NCBI GenBank assembly: GCA_003523085.1
Contig: DPHD01000012.1
Span: 33,489-55,590 of the forward strand
Direction of reading: 5' to 3'
Source: Oceanospirillaceae bacterium
GTDB taxonomy: Bacteria; Pseudomonadota; Gammaproteobacteria; Pseudomonadales; Balneatricaceae
Length of the DNA: 22,102 nt
Position 1 is the stretch's first letter, and each line of letters opens with the position of its first letter. This document shows positions 7,685 through 15,392 of the stretch, one piece after another. Below the pieces are notes generated by a model. That model was not told where the DNA came from, made no database searches, and saw only the letters and a program-made list of their open reading frames with translations. A program made the translations under genes and the position numbers.

Positions 7685-7740
7685 CAATCGAAATTATGCA
7701 ACAGGCCATGTTAGATTTTACATATGTTGCAAACACCATT
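7685..7740 (-). pseudogene. Internally deleted relic of the 90-aa membrane protein gene
   Basis: On the minus strand this segment begins with AATGGTGTTTGC (7729-7740), identical to the start-codon region of the 90-aa gene (6102-6113). After only 13 bp it resumes with the 31-bp copy of that gene's stop region and 3' flank (7685-7715, two mismatches to 5814-5844). The intact gene has 257 bp between these two matches. Same order and same strand argue for a duplicated copy that lost its interior. The alternative is one mobile unit present in short and long forms. Confidence 0.6.
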
Positions 7741-7795
7741 TATATCACTATATTTATCAATAAGTTAAAGTCAAATCCCTGAAAGTCTGAGCTAC

Positions 7796-7824
7796 TTGCA
7801 TGGCTGCCACTGGGTATTCATAAT
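7796..7824 (+). promoter_or_regulatory. Candidate pepQ promoter
   Basis: TTGCAT (7796-7801) and CATAAT (7819-7824) are separated by 17 bp and lie about 32 bp upstream of the pepQ ATG. The -10 matches five of six consensus bases, the -35 only three. Confidence 0.4.
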
Positions 7825-7856
7825 AAGCCTTACTTAGCCTCTATCGATGACTATAC

Positions 7857-9191
7857 ATGACACTCTCTAACTCGGGCGCTATTGCCGGCCTTTATCCTGC
7901 TCATTTATCTCGTTTGCTCAACACTACTGAAGCTGCCATGACAACGGAGTCGCTAGACAGCCTGCTGATTCACAGCGGCGCGCCAAAATTGGCGTTTTTG
8001 GACGACTACCACGGGCCATACAAGGCCAGTCCGCATTTTGTATGGTGGCTGCCTCTTACCCAAAGCCCGCATTGTTATTTGTTAATTCAAACGGGCAAAA
8101 AGCCGGTATTATTTTACCATTTGGCCGATGATTTTTGGCATGTGCCACCGGTTGCGCCGGATGCGTTTTGGTGTGAGCATTTTGACATTCATTTGTGTGC
8201 CGACTTGGCCGCGGTTAAGCAAGCCCTTAAAGCCTACCCAAGCAGCCAACAACGTCGTGCCTGGATTGGCGAAGACACCGAACTTGGCCGTGACCTAGGC
8301 ATAGAAAACACCAACCCACAAAGTTTAATGCACCGTTTACACTTTGCTCGTGCGGTAAAGAGTGACTACGAAATAGCCTGTTTACGCCAAGCCAACGTGA
8401 TTGCGCTCAAGGGCCACGCCGCAGCTAAAACAGCCTTTATGACAGGCAAAAGCGAGTTTGAAACCCATTTAGCCTACCTGGCCGCTGTACAGCAAGACCA
8501 AACCGAAATGCCCTATCGCAATATCGTTGGTTTTGGCGGCCACAGTGCGGTATTGCACTACCAGCATTATCAATATCAAGCGCAAAACATGAACACAGTA
8601 CAAAGCTTTTTAATCGATGCTGGCGCCCAATGCCATGGCTATGCAGCCGACATTACCCGTTGTCATAGCCGTGGTAGCGAGCTGTATCAAAACTTAATTG
8701 ACGCCATGACCACTGCCCAAGTGTCTGTATGCGACGCCGTAAAACCCGGCATTAACTTTACTGACCTACATTTGCAGATGCATGATTTAGTACTCAACAT
8801 GTTAGTGCAATTTAATTTAGTTAATGGCTCGCGGGATGAGCTAGAAAGCAGCCACATTAGTAGCGCTTTTTTCCCCCACGGGCTCGGTCATTTACTGGGA
8901 TTACAGGTGCATGATATTGGTGGCTGGCAGCAAGATGACGTCGGCACGATGCAGCCACCACCTAAACACCACCCATTTTTGCGCTGCACTCGCAGCTTGG
9001 AACAAAACATGGTGGTGACCATTGAACCTGGCCTTTACGTCATTGACAGCCTGTTACAGCAATGGCGCGACAAGGGTAGTGGGCACTTACTTAACGAGGC
9101 GGCCATAGACCAGTTACGGCCTTTAGGTGGAGTGCGAATTGAAGACAACATTGTGGTGGCGCAAGTACCGGTTAACCTAAGCGCTGCCTAA
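7857..9191 (+). CDS. pepQ: Xaa-Pro dipeptidase (prolidase) PepQ
   Basis: Cytoplasmic metallopeptidase of family M24 that hydrolyses dipeptides with C-terminal proline; 444 aa against 443 in E. coli. The N-terminal domain carries LDSLLIHSG and FLDDYHGPYKASPHF. The C-terminal pita-bread domain shows all five dinuclear metal ligands: Asp254 (LIDAGAQ), Asp265 (AADITR), His341 (FPHGLGH), Glu390 (TIEPGLY) and Glu429 (RIEDN). The start at 7857 is kept because GLYPAHLSRL aligns with the usual N-terminus; an ATG at 7938 would remove it. The ribosome site is weak. The 3' end overlaps the convergent HIT gene by 20 bp. Prolidase activity would complement dipeptide uptake by the Dpp system. Confidence 0.93.
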   Translation: MTLSNSGAIAGLYPAHLSRLLNTTEAAMTTESLDSLLIHSGAPKLAFLDDYHGPYKASPHFVWWLPLTQSPHCYLLIQTGKKPVLFYHLADDFWHVPPVAPDAFWCEHFDIHLCADLAAVKQALKAYPSSQQRRAWIGEDTELGRDLGIENTNPQSLMHRLHFARAVKSDYEIACLRQANVIALKGHAAAKTAFMTGKSEFETHLAYLAAVQQDQTEMPYRNIVGFGGHSAVLHYQHYQYQAQNMNTVQSFLIDAGAQCHGYAADITRCHSRGSELYQNLIDAMTTAQVSVCDAVKPGINFTDLHLQMHDLVLNMLVQFNLVNGSRDELESSHISSAFFPHGLGHLLGLQVHDIGGWQQDDVGTMQPPPKHHPFLRCTRSLEQNMVVTIEPGLYVIDSLLQQWRDKGSGHLLNEAAIDQLRPLGGVRIEDNIVVAQVPVNLSAA

Positions 9192-9591
9192 TTTTATCTA
9201 ATAGTGGGGTTACTTCACTTGCAGTATATGGCCTATTGGGCAAATTGCCCCAGACTGGGTTGGGCCATGCGGGATCACTGTGGAAGCGTCCAATCACGTG
9301 AATATGTAGCTGACTCACCACATTGCCCAAGGCACCAATGTTGAGTTTTTGGGGCTGATAGAGCTGTTCTAAAAGCTCAGCCACTTGGTTCACTTCTGCC
9401 AACACTTGTTGTTGTATCGGCATGGCTAAAGCCGTCAATTCGGTTGCACCATCAATACGTGGCACCAAAATAAACCAGGGCAGGCTGGCGTTATTCATTA
9501 ACAACAACCGGCTAATGGGCAAATCAACTACAAATTCGCAATCTGCCTGTAAACGCGGGTCGAGGTGAAAATCTGTGGACTGAGCAGCCAT
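9172..9591 (-). CDS. HIT-domain protein
   Basis: A 139-aa histidine-triad family protein, likely a nucleotide hydrolase or transferase. The motif reads QLHIHVI (residues 94-100): the first histidine of HxHxHxx is Gln, while the middle, catalytic histidine (His96) and the third (His98) remain. It is followed by GRFHSDPAWPNPVWG, a segment common in gammaproteobacterial members as I recall them. FILVPRIDGATEL is the usual nucleotide-pocket strand region. The start overlaps the stop of the DUF1820 gene as TAATG, so the two are probably translationally coupled. The substrate cannot be deduced. Confidence 0.85.
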   Translation of the reverse strand: MAAQSTDFHLDPRLQADCEFVVDLPISRLLLMNNASLPWFILVPRIDGATELTALAMPIQQQVLAEVNQVAELLEQLYQPQKLNIGALGNVVSQLHIHVIGRFHSDPAWPNPVWGNLPNRPYTASEVTPLLDKIRQRLG

Positions 9592-9917
9592 TAACGATTA
9601 CCTGTGGGTTTGCCACCCATTGGCAACTGGCTCACCGCGCTACCACCTTTGATGACCTTAGCCACGCCTTCTTTTTCTACTTCGTCAATACGAATAACGC
9701 TGTGCATAGGGATGTAACTACGTTTAACTTGCGCAAATTCGGCTTTGAGCTTTTCTTCGCCTGGATCTACTAACAATTGGCTGCGCTCGCCAAATACAAA
9801 TTCTTCTACTTCTACAAAGCCATACATTTCACTGGGGTACACGTGGCGGGCAAATATTTCGTAGGTTTCTTCTTGGTTTACAAACATCACTTTATAAACC
9901 GTTTGTTTGTCTTTCAT
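9591..9917 (-). CDS. DUF1820 family protein
   Basis: A 108-aa protein of the conserved proteobacterial DUF1820 family, function unknown. The family-typical core is YKVMFVNQEETYEIFARHVY, then GFVEVEEFVFGERSQLLVDPGEEKLKAEF, then YIPMHSVIRIDEVEKEGVAK. No signal peptide or membrane segment is visible, so it is probably cytoplasmic. It is transcribed from a good promoter in the divergent region shared with miaB and overlaps the HIT gene start by one base. The ribosome site is A-rich and weak. Confidence 0.85.
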   Translation of the reverse strand: MKDKQTVYKVMFVNQEETYEIFARHVYPSEMYGFVEVEEFVFGERSQLLVDPGEEKLKAEFAQVKRSYIPMHSVIRIDEVEKEGVAKVIKGGSAVSQLPMGGKPTGNR

Positions 9918-9954
9918 AGTTTTTTCTTAAGTCTGATATCACAAAGGGCGTTAC

Positions 9955-9983
9955 ATTATCTTAGCTGCTTATATTAGGGTCAA
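9955..9983 (-). promoter_or_regulatory. Promoter of the DUF1820-HIT operon
   Basis: On the minus strand TTGACC (9978-9983) is separated by exactly 17 bp from GATAAT (9955-9960). Each box matches five of six sigma-70 consensus bases. It lies about 38 bp upstream of the DUF1820 ATG and faces away from miaB. Confidence 0.65.
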
Positions 9984-10024
9984 AAGAACTAATTTCAAGC
10001 TAGGTATAACAGCCCCCTTAACTG

Positions 10025-10030
10025 TATAAT
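10025..10030 (+). promoter_or_regulatory. Candidate miaB -10 box
   Basis: A perfect TATAAT lies 28 bp upstream of the miaB ATG. No convincing -35 is found 16-18 bp upstream, so the promoter may be activator-dependent or the match fortuitous. Confidence 0.45.
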
Positions 10031-10058
10031 ACGCGCTTCAATAATGTAGGTACGTACC

Positions 10059-11432
10059 ATGACCAAAAAGCTATTTATTAAAACCCACGGTTGCCAGATG
10101 AACGAATACGATTCGTCGCGCATGGCCGACCTGCTGGGCGATAGCCATGCCATGGAAATCACCGACAACGAAGCCGATGCCGACGTGTTGTTACTTAACA
10201 CCTGCTCCATTCGTGAAAAAGCCCAAGATAAGGTTTATCACCAACTGGGCCGCTGGCGCAAATTAAAACAAGCCAAGCCAGACCTTAAAATTGGCGTTGG
10301 CGGCTGTGTAGCCAGCCAAGAAGGCGCAGCCATTGCTAAACGCGCGCCATTTGTAGATATGATCTTTGGCCCCCAGACCTTACACCGCTTACCCGATATG
10401 ATCGACGCCACCGACGCGGGCGCTAAAGGCGTGGTGGATGTTAGCTTTCCAGAAATAGAAAAGTTCGACAATCTGCCAGCTCCCAAAGTAGAGGGTGCCG
10501 AAGCCTTTGTTTCCATCATGGAAGGCTGCAGTAAGTATTGTACCTTCTGCGTGGTGCCTTACACCCGTGGTGAAGAAGTGAGCCGGCCGTTAAACGACGT
10601 ATTGAAAGAAGTGGAGCAACTGGCCGAACAAGGCGTGCGTGAAGTCAACTTATTGGGCCAAAACGTCAATGCCTACCAAGGCGACACCGACGATGGTGAC
10701 CTAGTTGACCTAGCCGAGTTGATCGCCTTAGTGGCCAATATAGACGGCATTGATCGTATTCGTTTCACCACCAGCCACCCGGTTGAATTTTCCGACAGCC
10801 TCATTGATGCCTTCGGCCAGATTCCTGAATTAGTAAGCCATTTACATTTGCCAGTTCAATCTGGCTCAGACAAAATTTTAATGGCCATGAAGCGCGGTCA
10901 CACGGCCTTAGAATATAAATCTAAAATGCGTCGTATCCGTAAACAACGACCCGACATTAGCTTTTCGTCAGACTTTATTATTGGTTTTCCGGGGGAGTCT
11001 GATGCCGATTTTGAAGCCACTATGGACCTCATCGCCGACATTGGTTTTGATTTGTCGTTTAGCTTTATTTACAGCCAGCGCCCGGGTACACCTGCCACCG
11101 ACCTGCCCGACAATACCGACATGGCCACCAAAAAACAGCGCTTGGCAATGCTGCAACGGCGTATAGACAGCCAGTCGTTTGATATCAGCAAGGCCATGAT
11201 CGGTAGTTTGCAGCGGGTACTGGTGAACGGCTACTCCAAAAAAGACCCCGGCAAGTTCACCGGTCGTAGCGAAAACAATCGTTCGGTTAACTTCCCGGGC
11301 ACTAATGCCGACTTGATTGGCAAGTTCGCTCAAATTCGCATTTTAGACGCAGGACCTCACTCCTTACGGGGTGAACTCGTGGCCTCTGAGCTAGACGGAC
11401 TTGCGCCCGTTGGCCCAATCGTGCTGCAATAG
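10059..11432 (+). CDS. miaB: tRNA-2-methylthio-N6-dimethylallyladenosine synthase MiaB
   Basis: Radical-SAM methylthiotransferase that adds the 2-methylthio group to i6A37 of tRNAs reading U-starting codons. The 457-aa product has the N-terminal UPF0004 domain with three cysteines for the auxiliary Fe-S cluster (HGCQMN, NTCSIRE, GGCVAS). The radical-SAM CxxxCxxC motif follows in EGCSKYCTFCVVPYTRGEE near residue 157. QNVNAY, HLPVQSGSD and DFIIGFPGE are also conserved. A C-terminal TRAM domain ends in LVASEL. It heads a plus-strand cluster, with ybeZ 6 bp downstream. A 10-bp palindrome directly precedes its start. Confidence 0.96.
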   Translation: MTKKLFIKTHGCQMNEYDSSRMADLLGDSHAMEITDNEADADVLLLNTCSIREKAQDKVYHQLGRWRKLKQAKPDLKIGVGGCVASQEGAAIAKRAPFVDMIFGPQTLHRLPDMIDATDAGAKGVVDVSFPEIEKFDNLPAPKVEGAEAFVSIMEGCSKYCTFCVVPYTRGEEVSRPLNDVLKEVEQLAEQGVREVNLLGQNVNAYQGDTDDGDLVDLAELIALVANIDGIDRIRFTTSHPVEFSDSLIDAFGQIPELVSHLHLPVQSGSDKILMAMKRGHTALEYKSKMRRIRKQRPDISFSSDFIIGFPGESDADFEATMDLIADIGFDLSFSFIYSQRPGTPATDLPDNTDMATKKQRLAMLQRRIDSQSFDISKAMIGSLQRVLVNGYSKKDPGKFTGRSENNRSVNFPGTNADLIGKFAQIRILDAGPHSLRGELVASELDGLAPVGPIVLQ

Positions 11433-11438
11433 ACTGAC

Positions 11439-12461
11439 ATGACACAACCCACACACGTATCCTACAGCGATTCAAGCGACACCATTTTTAGCTTGTTGCC
11501 AGACAACACCCAGCACCTAGCCAGCCTGCAAGGCCAGCTAGATGGCAACTTACGAATTATCGAACAACGCCTACAACTGAGCATCAGTAATCGTGGTAAC
11601 CGTTTTCACTTAGACGGCACACCGGCAGCCTGCTTAGCTGGAGAGAAGGTATTACAACAGCTTTATCGCGAAGCCCAACAGACCAGCGAAGTGACACCGG
11701 ACATGGTGCACCTCGCGTTAGTGGAAGCCCTGCACACCATGACCGAAGCCAGTGCCAGCACCCCCATTCAAAAGGCCAATCAGCCGCAAGAAACCGGGTT
11801 AACGATTCGCACCAAACGCGCCAACATTAAACCCCGTGGCGAAACCCAGCAGAGTTATATCCGCTCTATTCGCCAGCACGACATTAACTTTGGTATTGGG
11901 CCTGCAGGTACCGGTAAAACTTACCTAGCCGTAGCCTGTGCCGTTGAAGCCTTAGAGCGCGAAGAAGTGCGTCGCATTTTATTAGTCCGCCCTGCCGTAG
12001 AAGCCGGTGAAAAGCTAGGCTTTTTACCGGGCGACCTGGCGCAAAAAATAGACCCTTACCTACGCCCACTTTACGACGCTTTGTATGAAATGCTTGGTTT
12101 TGAAACTGTGGCACGCATGATCGAAAAGAATGTTATTGAAATTGCGCCCTTGGCGTATATGCGCGGCCGCACGCTTAATGGCAGTTTTGTTATTTTGGAC
12201 GAGAGCCAAAATACCACGCGCGAACAAATGAAGATGTTTTTAACCCGTATAGGTTTTGGTTCTACCGCTGTGATTACTGGCGACGTCACCCAAATCGACT
12301 TACCCAAAGGCACGCCCTCGGGCCTAAAGCATGCCATTGAAGTCCTCGATGGCGTCAACGACATTGGTTTTACCCACTTTTTATCCAGCGACATCGTGCG
12401 CCACCCCTTGGTACAGCGTATTGTTGATGCCTACCATGTGTTTGAAAAGAAAAACCCATGA
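11439..12461 (+). CDS. ybeZ: PhoH-like ATPase YbeZ
   Basis: A 340-aa PhoH-family P-loop ATPase with an N-terminal KH-like region. Walker A GPAGTGKT lies at 154-161, the conserved VRPAVEAGEKLGFLPGD follows, and Walker B is VILDESQNTT (about 251-260). VITGDVTQIDLPKG and the FLSSDIVRHPLVQRIVDAY end are also typical. In other bacteria YbeZ interacts with the RNase YbeY, and here the genes overlap as ATGA (12458-12461), consistent with coupling. A role in ribosome-associated RNA processing is known only by association. Confidence 0.93.
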   Translation: MTQPTHVSYSDSSDTIFSLLPDNTQHLASLQGQLDGNLRIIEQRLQLSISNRGNRFHLDGTPAACLAGEKVLQQLYREAQQTSEVTPDMVHLALVEALHTMTEASASTPIQKANQPQETGLTIRTKRANIKPRGETQQSYIRSIRQHDINFGIGPAGTGKTYLAVACAVEALEREEVRRILLVRPAVEAGEKLGFLPGDLAQKIDPYLRPLYDALYEMLGFETVARMIEKNVIEIAPLAYMRGRTLNGSFVILDESQNTTREQMKMFLTRIGFGSTAVITGDVTQIDLPKGTPSGLKHAIEVLDGVNDIGFTHFLSSDIVRHPLVQRIVDAYHVFEKKNP

Positions 12462-12955
12462 AGCTTGATTTACAAGTGGCCTGTGAAAACTCAAACTTAC
12501 CCAGCCTAGCTCAGTTTGAGCAGTGGGCTCAACTGGCTGTTGAAAACCATTCTGCGGCCACAGAAATCACCATTCGTGTGGTTGAACCAGCCGAGAGCCA
12601 AGCATTAAATTTACAGTATCGCGGCCAAGACAAAGCCACTAACGTCTTGTCTTTCCCGTTTCAACAACCGGAATTTGAAGACCCCGAAATCGCTGCCGCC
12701 ATGGCTCAAGAGCTAGGCGATGCTGATTATTTAGGTGATTTAGTGATTAATGCCAGTTTAGTTGCGGAAGAAGCCGCACAACAAGGCAAATCTACACAAC
12801 ATCATTGGGCCCACTTAGTTATTCACGGCACCTTGCATTTGCAAGGCTATGACCACATTGATGATGACGAGGCTGAGCTGATGGAAAGCCTCGAAACCCA
12901 ACTATTAGCCCAGCTCGACATTGCTAATCCATACGTTGCCAAAACGCACGACTAA
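12458..12955 (+). CDS. ybeY: Endoribonuclease YbeY (rRNA maturation factor)
   Basis: A 165-aa single-strand-specific endoribonuclease involved in 16S rRNA 3'-end maturation and 70S ribosome quality control. The zinc-binding signature HGTLHLQGYDH supplies three histidines (His123, His127, His133). Upstream, the family segment RGQDKATNVLSFPF and YLGDLVIN are present. It overlaps the ybeZ stop by 4 bp. The 45 bp before corC contain no terminator. Length and motif make the call secure. Confidence 0.95.
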   Translation: MKLDLQVACENSNLPSLAQFEQWAQLAVENHSAATEITIRVVEPAESQALNLQYRGQDKATNVLSFPFQQPEFEDPEIAAAMAQELGDADYLGDLVINASLVAEEAAQQGKSTQHHWAHLVIHGTLHLQGYDHIDDDEAELMESLETQLLAQLDIANPYVAKTHD

Positions 12956-13000
12956 GCGTATAAATTGGCTAACTAAACTATTTAGGATTTAACCCACCTC

Positions 13001-13876
13001 ATGAACGACGACGCGTCGACCAACAGTCAGGACAAACGCTCCTGGCTGGATAGACTTTCCTTTTTCCTTAGCGACCGCCCCAGCACTAAAGAAGAGCTGC
13101 TAGAGCAAATCCGTCAAGCGGAAGAAGACCAAATACTTGACCGCGAAGCCCTCGACACCATCGAAGGCGCGTTACAAATGTCACACATGCAAGTGCGTGA
13201 CATCATGGTGCCTAGGCCGCAAATGGCCGTCGTTAAAGCCGACCAAAGCACCACCGAATTTATGCAGACCATTACCGAAACGTCCCACTCCCGCTTTCCT
13301 GTGATCGGTGAGTCGCCGGATGAAGTGTTGGGCATACTGCTAGCCAAAGACTTATTACCCCTAGCCTTTGCTAAACAGATGGATGATTTTGACCTTAATG
13401 CCATGTTGCGCAAACCCATTTTTGTACCGGAAAGCAAACGTTTGTCCATCTTGCTTAATGAGTTTCGTACCAACCGCTATCACATGGCCATTGTGCTAGA
13501 CGAATACGGTGGCGTTGCGGGCTTAGTGACCATTGAAGACGTATTAGAACAAATCGTCGGCGAAATAGAAGATGAAACTGACGCCGAAGAAGATGACAGT
13601 AACATTCGCCCGTTTGCCGACAATGGCTTTTTAGTTAAAGCCCTCACCACCATCGAAGATTTTAACGATCATTTTGGCACTTACTACGACGATACCGAAT
13701 TCGACACCATAGGTGGCATTGTCACCCAACAATTTGGCCACCTACCCGCCAAAGATGAAGAAACCGAAATCGGCTCTTTAAGCTTCCGTATTCTAGCCGC
13801 AGATAATCGCCGTATTCGACTCATGCAAGTGACGCCGATTGTCGAGGAAAGCGATGAGACTAACGCGCAAGACTAA
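13001..13876 (+). CDS. corC: CBS-domain protein CorC (YbeX)
   Basis: A 291-aa soluble protein of the CorC/HlyC type, the length of E. coli YbeX. It has an acidic N-terminal segment, VRDIMVPRPQM opening the first CBS domain (about 65-130), a second CBS domain (about 135-190) with HMAIVLDEYGGVAGLVTIEDVLEQIVGEI, and a C-terminal transporter-associated domain. It is linked to magnesium/cobalt homeostasis and, in E. coli, to ribosome function; the mechanism is unresolved. Its 3' end overlaps lnt by 23 bp. Confidence 0.93.
   Translation: MNDDASTNSQDKRSWLDRLSFFLSDRPSTKEELLEQIRQAEEDQILDREALDTIEGALQMSHMQVRDIMVPRPQMAVVKADQSTTEFMQTITETSHSRFPVIGESPDEVLGILLAKDLLPLAFAKQMDDFDLNAMLRKPIFVPESKRLSILLNEFRTNRYHMAIVLDEYGGVAGLVTIEDVLEQIVGEIEDETDAEEDDSNIRPFADNGFLVKALTTIEDFNDHFGTYYDDTEFDTIGGIVTQQFGHLPAKDEETEIGSLSFRILAADNRRIRLMQVTPIVEESDETNAQD
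13844..13849 (+). promoter_or_regulatory. Shine-Dalgarno sequence setting the lnt start
   Basis: GAGGAA ends 4 bp before the ATG at 13854, within the corC coding end. It favours this ATG over an in-frame TTG at 13839, which has no comparable site. Confidence 0.7.
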
Positions 13877-15392
13877 CCTCGCCTTAAGCACCTTCGCTGG
13901 TGCATTAGCTCCCTTGGCGCTGGCCCCAGTCTCCCTCTGGCCGTTGGCGCCGCTAAGCATCATCCTGTTTTGGCTCAGCCTACAAAGCTGCACCTCCAGC
14001 CGCCAGGCTAGCCTCACCGGCTTTGTTTATGGCTTAGGCTATTTTGGTGTTGGGGTGAGCTGGGTGTTTGTGAGCATGGTGGATCACAGCAACACTCATT
14101 GGGCATTAGCAGGCCTGCTGACCTTGTTATTCTGCGCCGGCTTAGCGCTGTTTTACGCCATATTTGCCGCCTTATTCCATCGCTTTAAACACCTTCATCA
14201 CTACCCTAGCCTGCTGTTTTTAGGTTTATGGGTGAGTCTAGACTTGCTGCGCGGATGGCTGCTGACAGGCTTCCCATGGTTATACCTTGGCTACGCTAGT
14301 ATAGACACGAGCCTTGCTGGCTATGCACCCTTATTAGGCATACACGGTGTCACTTTATTATTGGTGGCTAGTGGCCTCTTGGTCCACGGGGTAGCCATAA
14401 CCAAGCCGTACCGCCTGCTACTATTAGCAGCCATCTGGTTAGCAGGATATGGCCTAAGCCTAATCCAATGGACTCAGCCGAGCACACCCGCCCCAATAAA
14501 AGTGACCTTATTGCAAGGCAACATTGGCTTACAAGATAAATGGCTACCCCAGCATTTAACACCCACCCTTAACTATTATTTAGGCCAAACCTACCAGCAT
14601 TTAGACAGCGATCTTATCGTTTGGCCAGAAACCGCCATCGCCACCTATTGGGACTATATCCAACCTTCAATGCAGGCCGTTAGCCTCGCTGCCACTACAC
14701 ACAATAGCCAAATCATCAGTGGTACGGTAATGCGAGAAAACCAAAATCAAGGGGCCAATTATTTTAATTCGTTAGTCGTATTGGGGCCTCAGGATGGCTC
14801 TACAGAACCACCGGCTCAAGGTTACTATCACAAACAGCGACTGGTGCCATTTGGCGAATACATACCGTTAGAACAGTGGTTTAGAGGGGCTATCGATTTT
14901 TTTGATTTACCCATGTCGGCCTTTAAAATACCTACACAGGAGCAAGGCCTATTAAGCCACAGCCCCGTGCCTATTGCTGGCAACATTTGTTACGAGATTG
15001 CTTATCCACAACTCGTGGCTAAGCAAGCGTCAGCCGCGCAGATGATCGTTACCGTGAGTAATGACACCTGGTTTGAACATTCACTGGCGCCTTGGCAGCA
15101 CTTACAAATAGCCCAAATGCGCGCCATAGAAAACGCCAAACCTGTGGCTAGAGCCACCAACAGTGGTGTGTCTGCACTGATTGATGCAAAGGGTAAGATC
15201 ATTGCCTTAGCCCCCATGTACCAGCAAGCTCAGCTCACTGGCTTAGTTGGGCCTAAACAAGGCACAACACCCTATAACATAGGCCTCAACTGGCCCATTA
15301 CCCTATTGAGCTTAGGTTTAATTTTGTTCGGGTTCAGGTTCGGGTTCGGCCGCAATTTTATGGGCCTGCTCCCACATCGGTTCAAACCCTAA
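13854..15392 (+). CDS. lnt: Apolipoprotein N-acyltransferase Lnt
   Basis: Inner-membrane enzyme that transfers the third acyl chain to the N-terminal cysteine of lipoproteins. From ATG 13854 it is 512 aa, the same as E. coli Lnt. A hydrophobic N-terminal half with several helices precedes a periplasmic nitrilase-like domain. The catalytic triad is visible as Glu259 (VWPETA), Lys327 (HKQRLVPFGEYIP) and Cys379 (GNICYEIAYP). A last helix (ITLLSLGLILFGF) follows. The C-terminal tail has an FG-rich stretch encoded by four hexanucleotide repeats and overlaps a convergent gene by 75 bp. Confidence 0.95.
   Translation: MRLTRKTNLALSTFAGALAPLALAPVSLWPLAPLSIILFWLSLQSCTSSRQASLTGFVYGLGYFGVGVSWVFVSMVDHSNTHWALAGLLTLLFCAGLALFYAIFAALFHRFKHLHHYPSLLFLGLWVSLDLLRGWLLTGFPWLYLGYASIDTSLAGYAPLLGIHGVTLLLVASGLLVHGVAITKPYRLLLLAAIWLAGYGLSLIQWTQPSTPAPIKVTLLQGNIGLQDKWLPQHLTPTLNYYLGQTYQHLDSDLIVWPETAIATYWDYIQPSMQAVSLAATTHNSQIISGTVMRENQNQGANYFNSLVVLGPQDGSTEPPAQGYYHKQRLVPFGEYIPLEQWFRGAIDFFDLPMSAFKIPTQEQGLLSHSPVPIAGNICYEIAYPQLVAKQASAAQMIVTVSNDTWFEHSLAPWQHLQIAQMRAIENAKPVARATNSGVSALIDAKGKIIALAPMYQQAQLTGLVGPKQGTTPYNIGLNWPITLLSLGLILFGFRFGFGRNFMGLLPHRFKP

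Larger units (their letters stand above)
7565..7856. other. Intergenic stretch upstream of pepQ
   Basis: This gap of 292 bp has no intact gene I can support. It holds the relic and 31-bp repeat (7685-7740), an attC-like span (7649-7716) and a candidate pepQ promoter (7796-7824). A 62-codon minus-strand frame (7551-7739) runs through it but looks like chance read-through of the relic. Confidence 0.6.

Noticed and set aside
7551..7739. 62-codon minus-strand frame beginning MVFATYV
   Set aside because: It starts at the relic's start codon but leaves the family sequence at once and overlaps the DOPA-dioxygenase-like gene. Best read as chance translation of the relic.
10968..11333. 121-codon minus-strand open frame inside miaB
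   Set aside because: Shadow of the radical-SAM and TRAM coding region.
13839..13853. Upstream TTG start for lnt
   Set aside because: No Shine-Dalgarno at proper distance, whereas GAGGAA serves the ATG at 13854 and yields the family length of 512 aa.
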